A stretch of DNA of 64,000 nt from Tricholoma matsutake (lineage: Eukaryota; Basidiomycota; Agaricomycetes; Agaricales; Tricholomataceae), in NCBI GenBank assembly GCA_026075535.2, contig AP026546.1, positions 1,612,001 through 1,676,000 of the forward strand, read 5' to 3'. The notes beneath the pieces are model-generated. The model did not search any database and was not told where the DNA came from. It saw nothing but the letters and a program-made list of their open reading frames with translations. Shown here piece after piece: positions 1 to 8,519 of the stretch (position 1 is the first letter of the stretch; every line of letters starts with the position of its first letter). The position numbers and the translations under genes were made by a program.

Positions 1-1149
1 TGTCATCTCGACGGTCCATGGACAGTAGGTGATGGTTTTGCAACCTTCGGTTTGGAGGGACCCACATGCTGCTGTATGTCAGCCAGCTTATCGGTTGGAA
101 GTTCAGGGAAGGCCTTGGCTAGTCGCACAAGGCCATCCATGGAAGTGTTAGGTGCTCGCCCCCCAGGGAAGTGAGCGACCTGAGCAAAGGTTCCCCTGCC
201 TGAAGGCCTGGTGGACCAGTTCACGGGGGGAGGCAGTCCTCGACCCCATGACGACGAGACACCCCCTGCTGGGGGTTTGGGAAGAGGTCGAGCCCCTTTC
301 GGGCCTCGAGTCCTTGCTGATTTGTGAGGGGGGGGGCGTTGCCCATCCCATCCCTCCAGGTACTCCGTCCTTGGGACGTCGTTAGGATCGTTGGTGACCG
401 TGCCCGACCTAGGTCGTTTACTGCCCCCAGCCATTCTGTCTATAGCACTCCGGAGCGTAGCGTTTCCAGAGTTGTGATCTAAGCCAGCCTCGGCAGCTGC
501 TGCCAGCACCGAGCCCAGTTGTTCTGCTATGAGCTGCCGTTCTTCAGCAGTCGGTCGTCTAGATCCCGTCCTGTTGAGGACCACTCGGAATCCAGTTGCG
601 TACTCTCCCAGGTCACTGGCGAAGGTCTGGGGTCCGCTCCAGTCATCGCTAGTCATCTCCGTGTCCTGAATGACGTGGGTAGAGAGATTGTCGGCCACTT
701 CATCAGCCCACGAAGCAGGTGTTGAAGGGGTAGCCGGAGGTGCAGGAGACGCAGTCGCATCCCTGGAAGATAACGCTGGCACGCTAAAACGCTGTGCTCG
801 CGGAGTGATAGTGCCTGCCCCATAGGGGGAGGGGGTTGGAGAACCTCTTTGGGTCCTGTGAGGGCCCACGGAGGGAACGTTCTGTGTGGATCTGCGGCTC
901 GAAGAGAGCCGCAGGGAATCAATGGGGTCATCGCCAGGAGTTCTGGGCGTACCGGATCTAGAGGGTCCCCCCTCGTCCATCACCTCACCCGATCTCCCCC
1001 TACTTCTAGAATACGAATCAGACATGCGCTGGTAAGACGCTGGTTATACCGGATCGCTGGGATCAAGGACGGATTGAGCTGCAAAGTGTGAAAACAGTGT
1101 CGACGAAAATTTTTGTGGCTGTGCACGTCACGGTAAGAGGACAAGAAGC
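1..1149 (-). mobile_element. LINE-a, 5' part of a Tad1-like non-LTR retrotransposon
   Basis: The 5' end of the element lies at 1149, where the minus strand begins GCTTCTTGTCC, the same start as the other full-length LINE copies here. A 124-nt 5'UTR (1026-1149) precedes ORF1. The element runs off the left edge of the window, so ORF2 and the tail are not visible. Its 5' end touches the interior of LINE-b, consistent with a full-length insertion into it; the matching target duplication would lie outside the window. Confidence 0.85.
3..1025 (-). CDS. LINE ORF1 protein, N-terminal part (cut by window edge)
   Basis: ORF1 encodes the RNA-binding, gag-like protein that packages LINE RNA. The 340 residues visible are open with no stop. 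They begin MSDSYSRSRGRSG, are rich in Ser, Pro, Arg and Gly, look disordered for about 290 residues, and then enter the conserved MDGLVRLAKAFPELP helix near residue 295. The RRM-like region and zinc knuckles lie beyond the edge. The start codon matches the one used in LINE-d and LINE-h and sits 124 nt after the element's 5' end. This copy lacks the nonsense codons seen in its relatives over the same stretch. Confidence 0.85.
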   Translation of the reverse strand: MSDSYSRSRGRSGEVMDEGGPSRSGTPRTPGDDPIDSLRLSSSRRSTQNVPSVGPHRTQRGSPTPSPYGAGTITPRAQRFSVPALSSRDATASPAPPATPSTPASWADEVADNLSTHVIQDTEMTSDDWSGPQTFASDLGEYATGFRVVLNRTGSRRPTAEERQLIAEQLGSVLAAAAEAGLDHNSGNATLRSAIDRMAGGSKRPRSGTVTNDPNDVPRTEYLEGWDGQRPPPHKSARTRGPKGARPLPKPPAGGVSSSWGRGLPPPVNWSTRPSGRGTFAQVAHFPGGRAPNTSMDGLVRLAKAFPELPTDKLADIQQHVGPSKPKVAKPSPTVHGPSR

Positions 1150-1408
1150 GATGGCGCGAGGTGTGATCGTTCCGGCCCCATACGGGGAGGGAGTTGGAGA
1201 GCTTCTTTGGGACCGATGAGGGCCCACCGAAGGTGCTATCTGTGAGGATCTACGGCCCCCAGAGGGCCGTAGAGAATCAATGGGGTCGTCGCCAGGAGTT
1301 CTGGGCGTACCAGCTCTGGGATCGTTGACGGATGGAGCCACAAAAGATGAAAACGGTGTCGACGAAGTTTTTGGTGGCTGTGCACGTCGCGGTAACAAGA
1401 CAAGAAGC
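1150..1408 (-). mobile_element. LINE-b, 5' fragment with ORF1 start deleted
   Basis: A second LINE 5' end lies at 1408 on the minus strand. The 5'UTR runs normally to a GATCCCAG motif, then jumps directly to the ORF1 coding stretch GTPRTPGDDPIDSL. About 100 nt holding the ORF1 start codon and first codons are missing. The rest reads as ORF1 to TITPRA, where LINE-a begins. The coding stretch differs from the other copies (RPSGGRRSSQ where others have RLSSSRRSTQ), so it is a more diverged subfamily. I see no usable start codon. Confidence 0.75.
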
Positions 1409-1411
1409 GAT

Positions 1412-2389
1412 GACATACAGCAGCATGTGGGTCCTTCCAAACCGAAGGCTGCAAAGCCATCGCCTACTGTCCATGGACCGTCGAGACGACAGGTCCTGGT
1501 GCACGTTCGTCCCCCCCTCGGGGCGGAAACGAACCCTGCAGACTTCTTGGACCATGTCCGAGTAACCCTCGGATTGCACCACTCTAAACTAGTGGCCCAA
1601 TCCGCATCAATGCATGCTGGTAACCTATCAGTAGCTACTGACGTTGTGGCCTCCGAGGAGGACCTTCGTTGCTTCAAGGAGGTGGCCCACAAGGCGTTTC
1701 CTTTCGCTCTGCAAGTAGATGCAGCGCTACCCACGTCCACGTCGTACCTTAAGCTGGTCGATGTGCCATTCGTCGCTAACGACAAGGCTCTTACGCCTGA
1801 TGTCGTCGTTGCACACCTGGGGAAGTCCGGAATATCGGACCTCGCAGTGTTACAAGTCCCCCCCCGGGTCGTACGTGATTCGAAGATGTCGGATACGTGC
1901 ACCGTTTATCTTAACATCGCTGACTCTGTCAGCGGTGCACGAGCCAAGGCTCTTATTGGTCGGGGCGTCCAATTTGGACGCTACGTCGCTCACATTAGGG
2001 CTGCCAGGGCGAACCCTGGGATGCCTATCTGTCAACGGTGCTGGAAGTGGGGACACCCCACCCAAGCATGCAGAGCTCCACAGACCAAATGCCCGGTCTG
2101 CGCAGGCCCACACCGCAAGGAGCACCATCGTGCCCTCGCAGGGTGTTGTAAGGGAAACGCCAAGGCGAACCCTCCCATACCAGCTACCCCAGAGGGGGCA
2201 GCCTGTCCTCACCCGGCTAGGTGCATAAACTGCCGGAAAAACCACGCATCGGACGATCGTTGATGCAACTTCTGGCGACATCGCTTTGACCGTGATTGGA
2301 TCAAAGCTCGCTATGACAAGGTGAGTGCGAGACGTAACTCTCGCCCCTCTCCTTCTTACCATCCCGCAGGACGCGGTGGCTGAATGTAA
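1412..2389 (+). pseudogene. LINE-c ORF1, C-terminal half with nonsense codons
   Basis: Starting at DIQQHVGPSKPK, this reads through the RRM-like region (VYLNIADSVSGARAK, RGVQFGRYVAHIRAARAN) into the zinc knuckles: CQRC-x4-H-x4-C, CPVC-x3-H-x4-H and CINC-x3-H. A TGA at 2261-2263 replaces the CGA found in LINE-d, and a second TGA follows shortly before the normal TAA at 2387-2389. Both look like CpG C-to-T changes. The normal stop directly abuts the ORF2 ATG. The knuckles are expected to bind the element's own RNA. The N-terminal half is missing. Confidence 0.85.
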
Positions 2390-4660
2390 ATGAGGGATAG
2401 ACTTAGATCTACACCGCAGTTGCGCATATTTAGTCAAAATGTTAACCGTAATTGGGGGTACATGGACTCTTTACTGGCTGATTTCGTAGATGATTACGAT
2501 TTGCTTTTCATCCAAGAACCGCCCTGGCGATTGATAAGACACGCTCCCTCTGCCCACAACAGGGAGGGGGAAGAAGTTATAGGTGCACCGATGAGCCCAA
2601 ATTGGGGAACGTTAGTGCGCCCCTCGGGTATTGATTCCCCTCCACGCGTTGCTGTCTATTTCGCAAACGGCATCGCTAATTTAAGACCAGGTCTCAGACG
2701 AGATCTGATCGATAACCGTGATATCCTCCTTTTCTCACTGGGAATAGGAGAGGATGTCATATTACTCGCTAACGTCTACTCAGACAGCCAACACTCCGCC
2801 ATTACGCTCCTTTTTGAGAATGTCATGACGATCCCTCGCCTACACTTCATGTGTGGCGACTTTAACGTGAGGCACGCGTCCTGGGATCCCCAGGGGCCTG
2901 AGCACTCGATTCACGCTGACCACTTAGTGGAAACAGCCACGGCATTAGGCCTGACTAGAGCCCTACCAGTAGTGGAGGGCCCTACTCACTTCCCCCCTCA
3001 ACAGGGCCTTCACCCCACGGTGATCGACCTGATGTTCGTACCTACTGATCTTAGATTTGTATTGTACTGCGAGATCGTACCTGAACCCAGGGGAACGTCT
3101 GACCACGCTCCCCTGACGTTAGTGCTGCCTGGCCCGGGATCTTTGGTTCCGGTCACCAAGTGGTCCATCAAAAAAGGATCCGAGGAGGAAGCGTCGTATC
3201 GCGATGCTGTCTCCTCCGCTCTTGATCCGTGGCTAAACTGGCACGGAGAAACGCCGGCAGAAATCGATGACGTCATCTCGGCGATATCAATGATTTTAAA
3301 CAAGGCATGGGAAAACCATGCCAAGGAATCTCGCCTCGGCAAGTCGTCCAAAGGTTGGTGGACAGATGAATGCAGCGGCGCCCTAGACGCGTACAGGGCT
3401 TCTCGGGATGGGGAAGACTGGAAGCTTTACAGGAAAGTCATGCGACAAGCAAAGCGTGCCTTTTTTGATGACCGTATCCAAGAAGTGGCTACGATGAATA
3501 GGCGACCCTGGGACTGGACTCGTCAACGCAACCTCCCATCGTATGAGGCCATCTCCTATCGGGGAGAACCCTGCAACGATCTGGACTCGCTATGGGCTGC
3601 CCTTGATGGGTCTTATAATGCTGCCTCAGATCGAGTAGTCGATCTGAGCATTCTTGATGAACTCGACCCTGTGCCTGAAAGGGTCTGGATCCCGTTCTCT
3701 GTCACGGAAATGAAAGAAGCGCTAAACGCGTGTTCTTCCCGTTCCGCTCCAGGTCCCGATCATGTTACATGGTCGCACCTTAAACACTGGTGTAGCAACC
3801 CAGAGGTGGCAGGGCTTATCACCCGCATCGCTGAGGCATGCATCACTGCAGGCCATTGGCCAGCGCATTTTAAGGAATCCCTGTCGGTTATCATCCCAAA
3901 GCCAGGGAAACCTAATTATTCTACCCCTAAGTCATTCAGACCCATCGTGCTTCTGAACACTCTGGGCAAATTAGTCGAAAAGATGTTGTCCAGACGACTT
4001 CAATTCGACGGCGTCGCACACGAGGCCTTCGAGCAGAATCAGTTCGGAGGTGTCACCCAGCGTTCCACGGAGGACGCAGGAATCTACCTCACTCATCTTG
4101 TCAGGGCAGGATGGGCCAAAGGACTTAAGACAAGTGTTGTCGCTTTCGACATCGCTCAATTCTTCCCCTCCTTGAACCACCAGGTTCTGTTGGAGATCAT
4201 CTCTCGGTCGGGGTTCCCTGCGCAAGTAGTGAACTTCTTCCGGTCTTACCTGGTCGGTCGCAAGACGACCTACAAATGGAACGCTTTCTCATTGGGCTCC
4301 TTTGCAGCAGATGTGGGAGTGGGACAAGGTTCTGCCCTGTCCCCTGTCTTATCGGCGTTATACTTGACGCCCATCATGAAGCTCTTCAGAAGAAGCGAAA
4401 TCGGCAGAGATGTCGATCTCATGTCGTATGTGGATGATGGCACCCTCATCGCCCGCTCCCCACAGTTGGAGGACAATCTCCCCCTTCTAAAGAAAGCGTA
4501 TGGCTGGATCTTCCAGGCATTCACCTCCCTCGGACTAGTCCTCGAACATGACAAGTCCGAGATATTCCACTTTTCAAGGGCGAGGAGATTCACTCCCTTA
4601 CCCATCGATCTTGGTTTCGCCCCTTACACGGGTAATACCCCTCTCAAACCCAAGGTCACC
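2390..4660 (+). CDS. LINE-c ORF2, endonuclease and reverse transcriptase part
   Basis: This is ORF2 residues 1-757, in frame up to the NAE-A1 insertion and continuing at 6930. An APE-type endonuclease comes first: FSQNVN (Asn17), FIQEPP (Glu43), CGDFN (Asp157) and TSDHAPL, the active-site set that nicks target DNA. The reverse transcriptase follows: IIPKPGKP, FRPIVLLNTLGKL, FDIAQFFPS (motif A), GQGSALSPVLSALYL and YVDDGT with catalytic Asp682 and Asp683. Together with the downstream part it gives about 1286 residues with no other stop or frameshift. A 9-bp in-frame deletion removes the LMS tripeptide present in relatives near 3512. The start follows the ORF1 TAA with no gap. Confidence 0.92.
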
Positions 4661-4663
4661 ATC

Positions 4664-5443
4664 GCTCCTTGACTTGTTACAACCACTATAAACAGTGGTA
4701 AACACCTCTGCTCAACGTTGCCAGCGACGTCGACACTTCAATTTACGTCCGATTTTCGATCAGATTTCACCATCACAAACGCTCTCGGCGTCTCCAGGCC
4801 TACCCTGATTTGCTAAGAGATCCGTCCATCCGATCTCCGTGGATGCCCCGGTCATCGTTTTTGACAATGGCCGCTATTCGTCTCGGTCTCCTGGGCTTCG
4901 AGGATCCTGGTTAGGTGAGTGCTGGCAATGAAAGAGTAGTCTGGGCCCCTATGGGAGCTTAGAGTGGGTGTGGGATGCCTACTTCAATGCTCGCCCAAGT
5001 CGTCGCATTCGTTTAGCTGGGGGAGGTCTGGTTCAGGAGGAGGGACATATTCACTGGATTGTGGGTCGTCTGGGAGACTTCCTACCTCCATGCTGTGTGA
5101 GTTTCTACATCTAGAGACCTGCTACACTGACTACCTATTGGAATACACCATCGTTAAAAGGGGCCGGGCGATGGTGCCCCCTGGTGGCTAGGTCGACGCT
5201 CTGGTGGCCGCTATTCACCACCGACTCTTTACCTCCGGCACTCACACCCTTGAGGTGTTTGGAACCGGGTTCAATCGTCCCTCCCTATCGGCAGCAGGAT
5301 TTCCGGCCTGCCTGCCCCCTCGGAGCGTCTGGAGGCTGTGTCGGGTGGACCCGGAATTGAGATAAGGGACCGTCTGTTATCGTTATCACGCTACGTATCT
5401 TGACTTCTACCGTCATCTACTAGCACTAATACACACACTCTCA
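4664..5443 (+). other. NAE-A1 5'UTR (structured leader)
   Basis: 780 nt without a convincing gene. It begins with a hairpin, ACCAC/GTGGT around 4683-4700. A stem with pairing changes between families lies near 4853-4869, and a conserved AGGTGAGTG motif lies near 4912-4921. A tRNA-like GGTTCAATC lies at 5268-5276. The same layout is present in all NAE families. Promoter activity within it is likely, since an internal promoter is needed for retroposition, but no defined promoter motif was identified. Confidence 0.7.
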
Positions 5444-6274
5444 ATGCCCAAACGGCGAACTAGAGGCCAACCACCACATCGGGGTCTACGCGACCCCGTT
5501 TTGATCACGGGCGACATCTTTGATGATGACGTCCAAGACTACGACACCCGATTCGTGCAAGACGAATCGGAGGTAGCAGCTGCTTTCAAGGCAGCTAGAG
5601 ATCTATGGGCCGGGGAAGACCTCTCCGACCCTAACGATGACGACGATGACGAGTCTCTTGCCATGCAAGAGGCTCTTCTTTTTGCCGAGGGGGGGCCTAG
5701 GCTTTCCTCGAGGAAAACGATCGATCGTGTACGATGGGCACTTGGTGTCGACGTCGAACACAAGCGCTGGGTTCGTAGCCTCCCGAAGGAGGATATATAT
5801 TCACAGGAGCTCGGCATCGCTGAGCTCCTTTATCCGGAGGCATCCACTGCCCCACCACCGCCTTGGCCCCCCATCCCTGAGTTGGTGGAGGACGAAGTGC
5901 CGTTATCTAGGGATCAGAGGCTGGAAATCGAAGCCACCTCTGATGCCATGTTACATTTACTGGACATGATGACCTCCTTTGTAGGTACTGTCCGAGTGTC
6001 CGCGGTTCCTCTCAACGACAGGAACTCTTGGCGTCAGATGGCGTGGGAGCTCTTCACCACCACCTGGCGATTCTCAGGGAGCATGATGGAGTCGCTTCGC
6101 GCGGCATCGGCTCCCCTCGACCTTACGTCTCCGGCAGCCTTCCAGGCTTCCTATGCGGCGATGCAGGCGGCTCAGTCTGCCCCACCAGCGGCAGAGCCTC
6201 CAACCGAGGAACCCTTGTCCTCGGAACGGCGTCGACGTCCTCGTGGCCCCCGCCAACGACCACGCCGAGCTTGA
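5444..6274 (+). CDS. NAE-A protein (276 aa), unknown function
   Basis: I do not recognise this family. The N-terminus is basic (MPKRRTRG). It is followed by ITGDIFDDDVQDYDTR (21-36), RDLWAGEDLSDP (52-63), an acidic run at 64-70 and QELGIAELLYPE (121-132). The best-conserved core, about residues 143-235, includes PIPELVEDEVPLS, FVGTVRVSAVPL, WRQMAWELFTTTWR and PLDLTSPAAF. An Arg-rich tail (261-276, RRRRPRGPR) could bind nucleic acid or act as a nuclear signal. There are no Cys/His zinc motifs, no membrane segment, and no likeness to LINE ORF1. Intact homologues in families B and C argue for selection on the protein. A chaperone-like role for its RNA is a guess. The start codon is shared by all families. 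Confidence 0.85.
   Translation: MPKRRTRGQPPHRGLRDPVLITGDIFDDDVQDYDTRFVQDESEVAAAFKAARDLWAGEDLSDPNDDDDDESLAMQEALLFAEGGPRLSSRKTIDRVRWALGVDVEHKRWVRSLPKEDIYSQELGIAELLYPEASTAPPPPWPPIPELVEDEVPLSRDQRLEIEATSDAMLHLLDMMTSFVGTVRVSAVPLNDRNSWRQMAWELFTTTWRFSGSMMESLRAASAPLDLTSPAAFQASYAAMQAAQSAPPAAEPPTEEPLSSERRRRPRGPRQRPRRA
5805..5829 (+). other. Conserved stem-loop inside NAE ORF
   Basis: AGGAGCTCGGC - ATC - GCTGAGCTCCT forms an 11-bp stem with one G-U pair over the ELGIAEL codons. The same hairpin occurs in NAE-B1 (11779-11799, 9 perfect pairs), NAE-C1 (34622-34642) and NAE-C3 (55340-55360). Part of the symmetry follows from repeated GAG-CTC codons, so an RNA role is not certain. Confidence 0.5.
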
Positions 6275-6917
6275 AGAAGGGGACCTCCCCTTCTCTTCAC
6301 CGCCCACCAGGGCTGTTGTCGGGATGGTGACAATATGTCGCCGCCCTTTACCTTCCCCCCACTGCGGGGGGGATGATGTCACCGAGTGCATGCTCAGAGT
6401 AGCATTTGCTCGAGGGGGGGGCTTCGACCCCCTACCTACAGTAACTCCGGTGAATAACCAGTTACGGCAGTTCCGGTGAATAACCAGCTGCCTCGTCACT
6501 GTCACTTGTGCGTCAACACAGTGATGGTCCACCTCACTCACCTGGGGTGGTCAATCCTCGTTGTCTGGTGAAAGACGGTTACTCTTCCCGCAAGGGAGGA
6601 TTTACAGTGAATTGACACTGCTTGCGCCTGATCTGACTTCGGTCGGATATGTGGCCGGGGGGACCGAGATAGCACCAGACGGCGAACTAATGGCTAGCCT
6701 TTGTGGGGGGGGCCCCTCCCCTACAGATTATTGCCTTTCCTGTCTGAGAGGACAACACTGGTACGCCCGCCGTAACGTGGCTTCTGCAAGGGACCTGGTG
6801 TGGGATGCGGGCATAGGGAATGCGTAGTCTTAGTAGTACCTTGTTTGTATCTTGACCCGCGGACTGCGATCGAGCCCCGCGTTATAAATTGTTGACCCCA
6901 AAAAAAAAAAAAAAAAA
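6275..6917 (+). other. NAE-A1 3' region and tail
   Basis: Non-coding. It holds C-run/G-run inverted repeats near 6355-6373 and 6411-6432, a doubled CCGGTGAATAACCAG motif, a CTTTCC...CTGAGAGG block also seen in the LINE 3'UTR, and the LINE-like terminal 64 nt followed by 18 A. This is the presumed LINE RT recognition end. Confidence 0.75.
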
Positions 6918-6929
6918 CCCAAGGTCACC

Positions 6930-8519
6930 TGGAGGTACCTCGGATTCTTCTTTGACCGTAAGCTTTCTTTCAAGGAGCATACGCGATTCTATTCCACCAA
7001 AGCTCTCACCACGGCGAGGGCGATGGGAATGCTGGGCAATTCTGTCAGAGGGCTAACCCCTATGCAGAAACGCCTACTCTACCGCTTGTGCGTCGTACCC
7101 ATTATGACATACGGACTCAGACTATGGCACTTTAAAGGCGCTCGCGTCAAAGGTGTCATCAAGACGTTGGCCCAAGTGCAGTCCATCGCTGCACGTTGGA
7201 TCCTCGGTGCATTCAGAACCACCCCAATCGGTGGCCTGGAAAGTATCGCAGGACTGCTGCCTATGCAGCTGTTACTGCGTCGCTTAGTCGATAGGGGGGT
7301 ATTCAGAACCCCTCTACTGGCTCCATCACACCCCCTAAGAGCGATCTTAGGGCCTAATCACGTCGGCACCACCCACTCTCATGAGCTTGGACTCTGGGGA
7401 GGGAACGTGCTCGACACACTAACCTTGCAAGGGCCGTCTGTCGCCTCGGCTGCAGCCTTGGCCTTAGTACCAGGCGATGAATTCGACCCCTTTGGGGAAG
7501 AAAACACACCTGGAAACAGAGTGAAGGATTTATTCCCCACTCGCTTCTCCTCTCATCGCCTCACCTCTAAGGAGGATGGAGCGAGGAATTCTTACAGGAG
7601 TGACCTCGACAAGGCCTGGGCGTCTGCCCAGGTCGAGGAAGACACTCTGGTCATTGCAGTGGACGCTTCGGTGCCCACAGATGCCAAATTCCAAGCTGTC
7701 GCCTGCGCTCTCGTCTTCGGACAAGGAGAGCAGGTGGATCGCGTTGTCTCAGCTTCTGGGAGGAGAACCCCCCCAGAAGTCGAACTTTTTGCTCTCCAAC
7801 TGGGCGTCTCGGCTGCGTGCAGCAGAGGTTGCAAAAAGTTGGTGATCTTTTCGGACTCTACTACGGGCATTGAGTCCCTAGTCGATCCAAAACCACGGTC
7901 TGGGCAGATCTTTGCCCTGGACGCCTGTCGCTCTCTTCGCCCCTGGTTAGCCGGGGATGAGGAGCGAAACGTTACATTCTGGCACGTCCCCTCGAAATTC
8001 GAGTGGAACGTTCACAAGATGGCTCACGATGTAGCTACATCTACCAAGATCTCCGTGGGCAGACACCCGCGGACATCGTTAGACTACCTTAAAAACCAGG
8101 TCGAAAAGGCCGTTTGCAAGGATTGGCACACCCGGTTCGCAGATCCTGCGTACCGTGGACGACACTTCTACCAACTCAAGGGAGTAGGTGGAAAACCGGT
8201 GGTACCCTCGACTCACAAAGGTGGGCCCTGGCTGAAAGTTATGGGGAACAGCACTACGCTGACTTCCCGTTCAACTCGAATGATCACTGGCCATGCTCCC
8301 ATAGGGGAGTATCGTCAACGTCTATCCCTTGACGGGGAATACCAATGCTGGTGCCTTGGTCCCGACATACAAACTCGAGACCATCTACTACGCGTCTGCC
8401 CCAAGGTGGATCACAAAGAAACTCGTGCGAGCCCAGACTCTGTCGAAGGCTTCCATGAATTCATGGACAATAATCCTGCACTAGGATCGTTCAACTCACT
8501 TGCGTGGGATCCGGGATAG
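6930..8519 (+). CDS. LINE-c ORF2, thumb, RNase H and C-terminal part
   Basis: Continuation of ORF2 in the same frame after NAE-A1, about residues 758-1286. RT connection sequence (WRYLGFFFDRKLSFKEH) is followed by an RNase H domain: AVDASV (Asp about 1002), EVELFALQ (Glu), IFSDST (Asp about 1066) and HKMAHDVA (last Asp about 1124). A C-terminal CWC-x7-H-x4-C motif resembles the Cys/His tail of Tad1-like ORF2 proteins. RNase H would remove template RNA during target-primed reverse transcription. It is open to TAG at 8517-8519. The insertion separates it from its start, so this copy cannot make the whole protein. Confidence 0.9.
   Translation, partial: WRYLGFFFDRKLSFKEHTRFYSTKALTTARAMGMLGNSVRGLTPMQKRLLYRLCVVPIMTYGLRLWHFKGARVKGVIKTLAQVQSIAARWILGAFRTTPIGGLESIAGLLPMQLLLRRLVDRGVFRTPLLAPSHPLRAILGPNHVGTTHSHELGLWGGNVLDTLTLQGPSVASAAALALVPGDEFDPFGEENTPGNRVKDLFPTRFSSHRLTSKEDGARNSYRSDLDKAWASAQVEEDTLVIAVDASVPTDAKFQAVACALVFGQGEQVDRVVSASGRRTPPEVELFALQLGVSAACSRGCKKLVIFSDSTTGIESLVDPKPRSGQIFALDACRSLRPWLAGDEERNVTFWHVPSKFEWNVHKMAHDVATSTKISVGRHPRTSLDYLKNQVEKAVCKDWHTRFADPAYRGRHFYQLKGVGGKPVVPSTHKGGPWLKVMGNSTTLTSRSTRMITGHAPIGEYRQRLSLDGEYQCWCLGPDIQTRDHLLRVCPKVDHKETRASPDSVEGFHEFMDNNPALGSFNSLAWDPG

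Larger units (their letters stand above)
4661..6917 (+). mobile_element. NAE-A1, non-autonomous retroposon with its own ORF
   Basis: A complete unit inserted in LINE-c ORF2 with a 12-bp target duplication. After three unmatched bases (4661-4663) it starts GCTCCTTGACTTGTTAC. A 780-nt 5'UTR leads to a 276-aa ORF, then a 3' region ending GCGTTATAAATTGTTGACC and poly(A) at 6900-6917. It encodes no endonuclease or RT. Its last 64 nt are nearly identical to the LINE 3' end, so mobilisation by LINE ORF2 in trans is inferred. Near-identical copies lie at 27134-29398 and 46886-49143. Confidence 0.92.

Noticed and set aside
1063..1902. Minus-strand ORF of 279 codons overlapping LINE-b and LINE-c
   Set aside because: Its left part is real ORF1 of LINE-b, but the rest is the antisense of LINE-c ORF1. 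It crosses two element junctions, so it is not one gene.
4912..4921. AGGTGAGTG in all NAE leaders as a splice donor
   Set aside because: All copies retain the downstream sequence. A genuinely spliced intron would be lost from copies made by reverse transcription.
5187..5276. tRNA-like box (GGTTCAATC) in NAE leaders, possible Pol III promoter
   Set aside because: It resembles a B box, but no good A box lies at the right distance, the spacing is long, and a 2.2-kb coding unit is an unlikely Pol III product.
6074..6541. 155-codon minus-strand ORF opposite the NAE-A ORF, repeated at 28552 and 48301
   Set aside because: A shadow frame in GC-rich coding sequence. It is not conserved in families B or C and runs into the non-coding 3' region.
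6651..6827. 88-codon plus-strand ORF in the NAE-A 3' region (6561-6827)
   Set aside because: It recurs in all family A copies because they are near-identical, but has no counterpart in families B-D. The region is non-coding 3' sequence.
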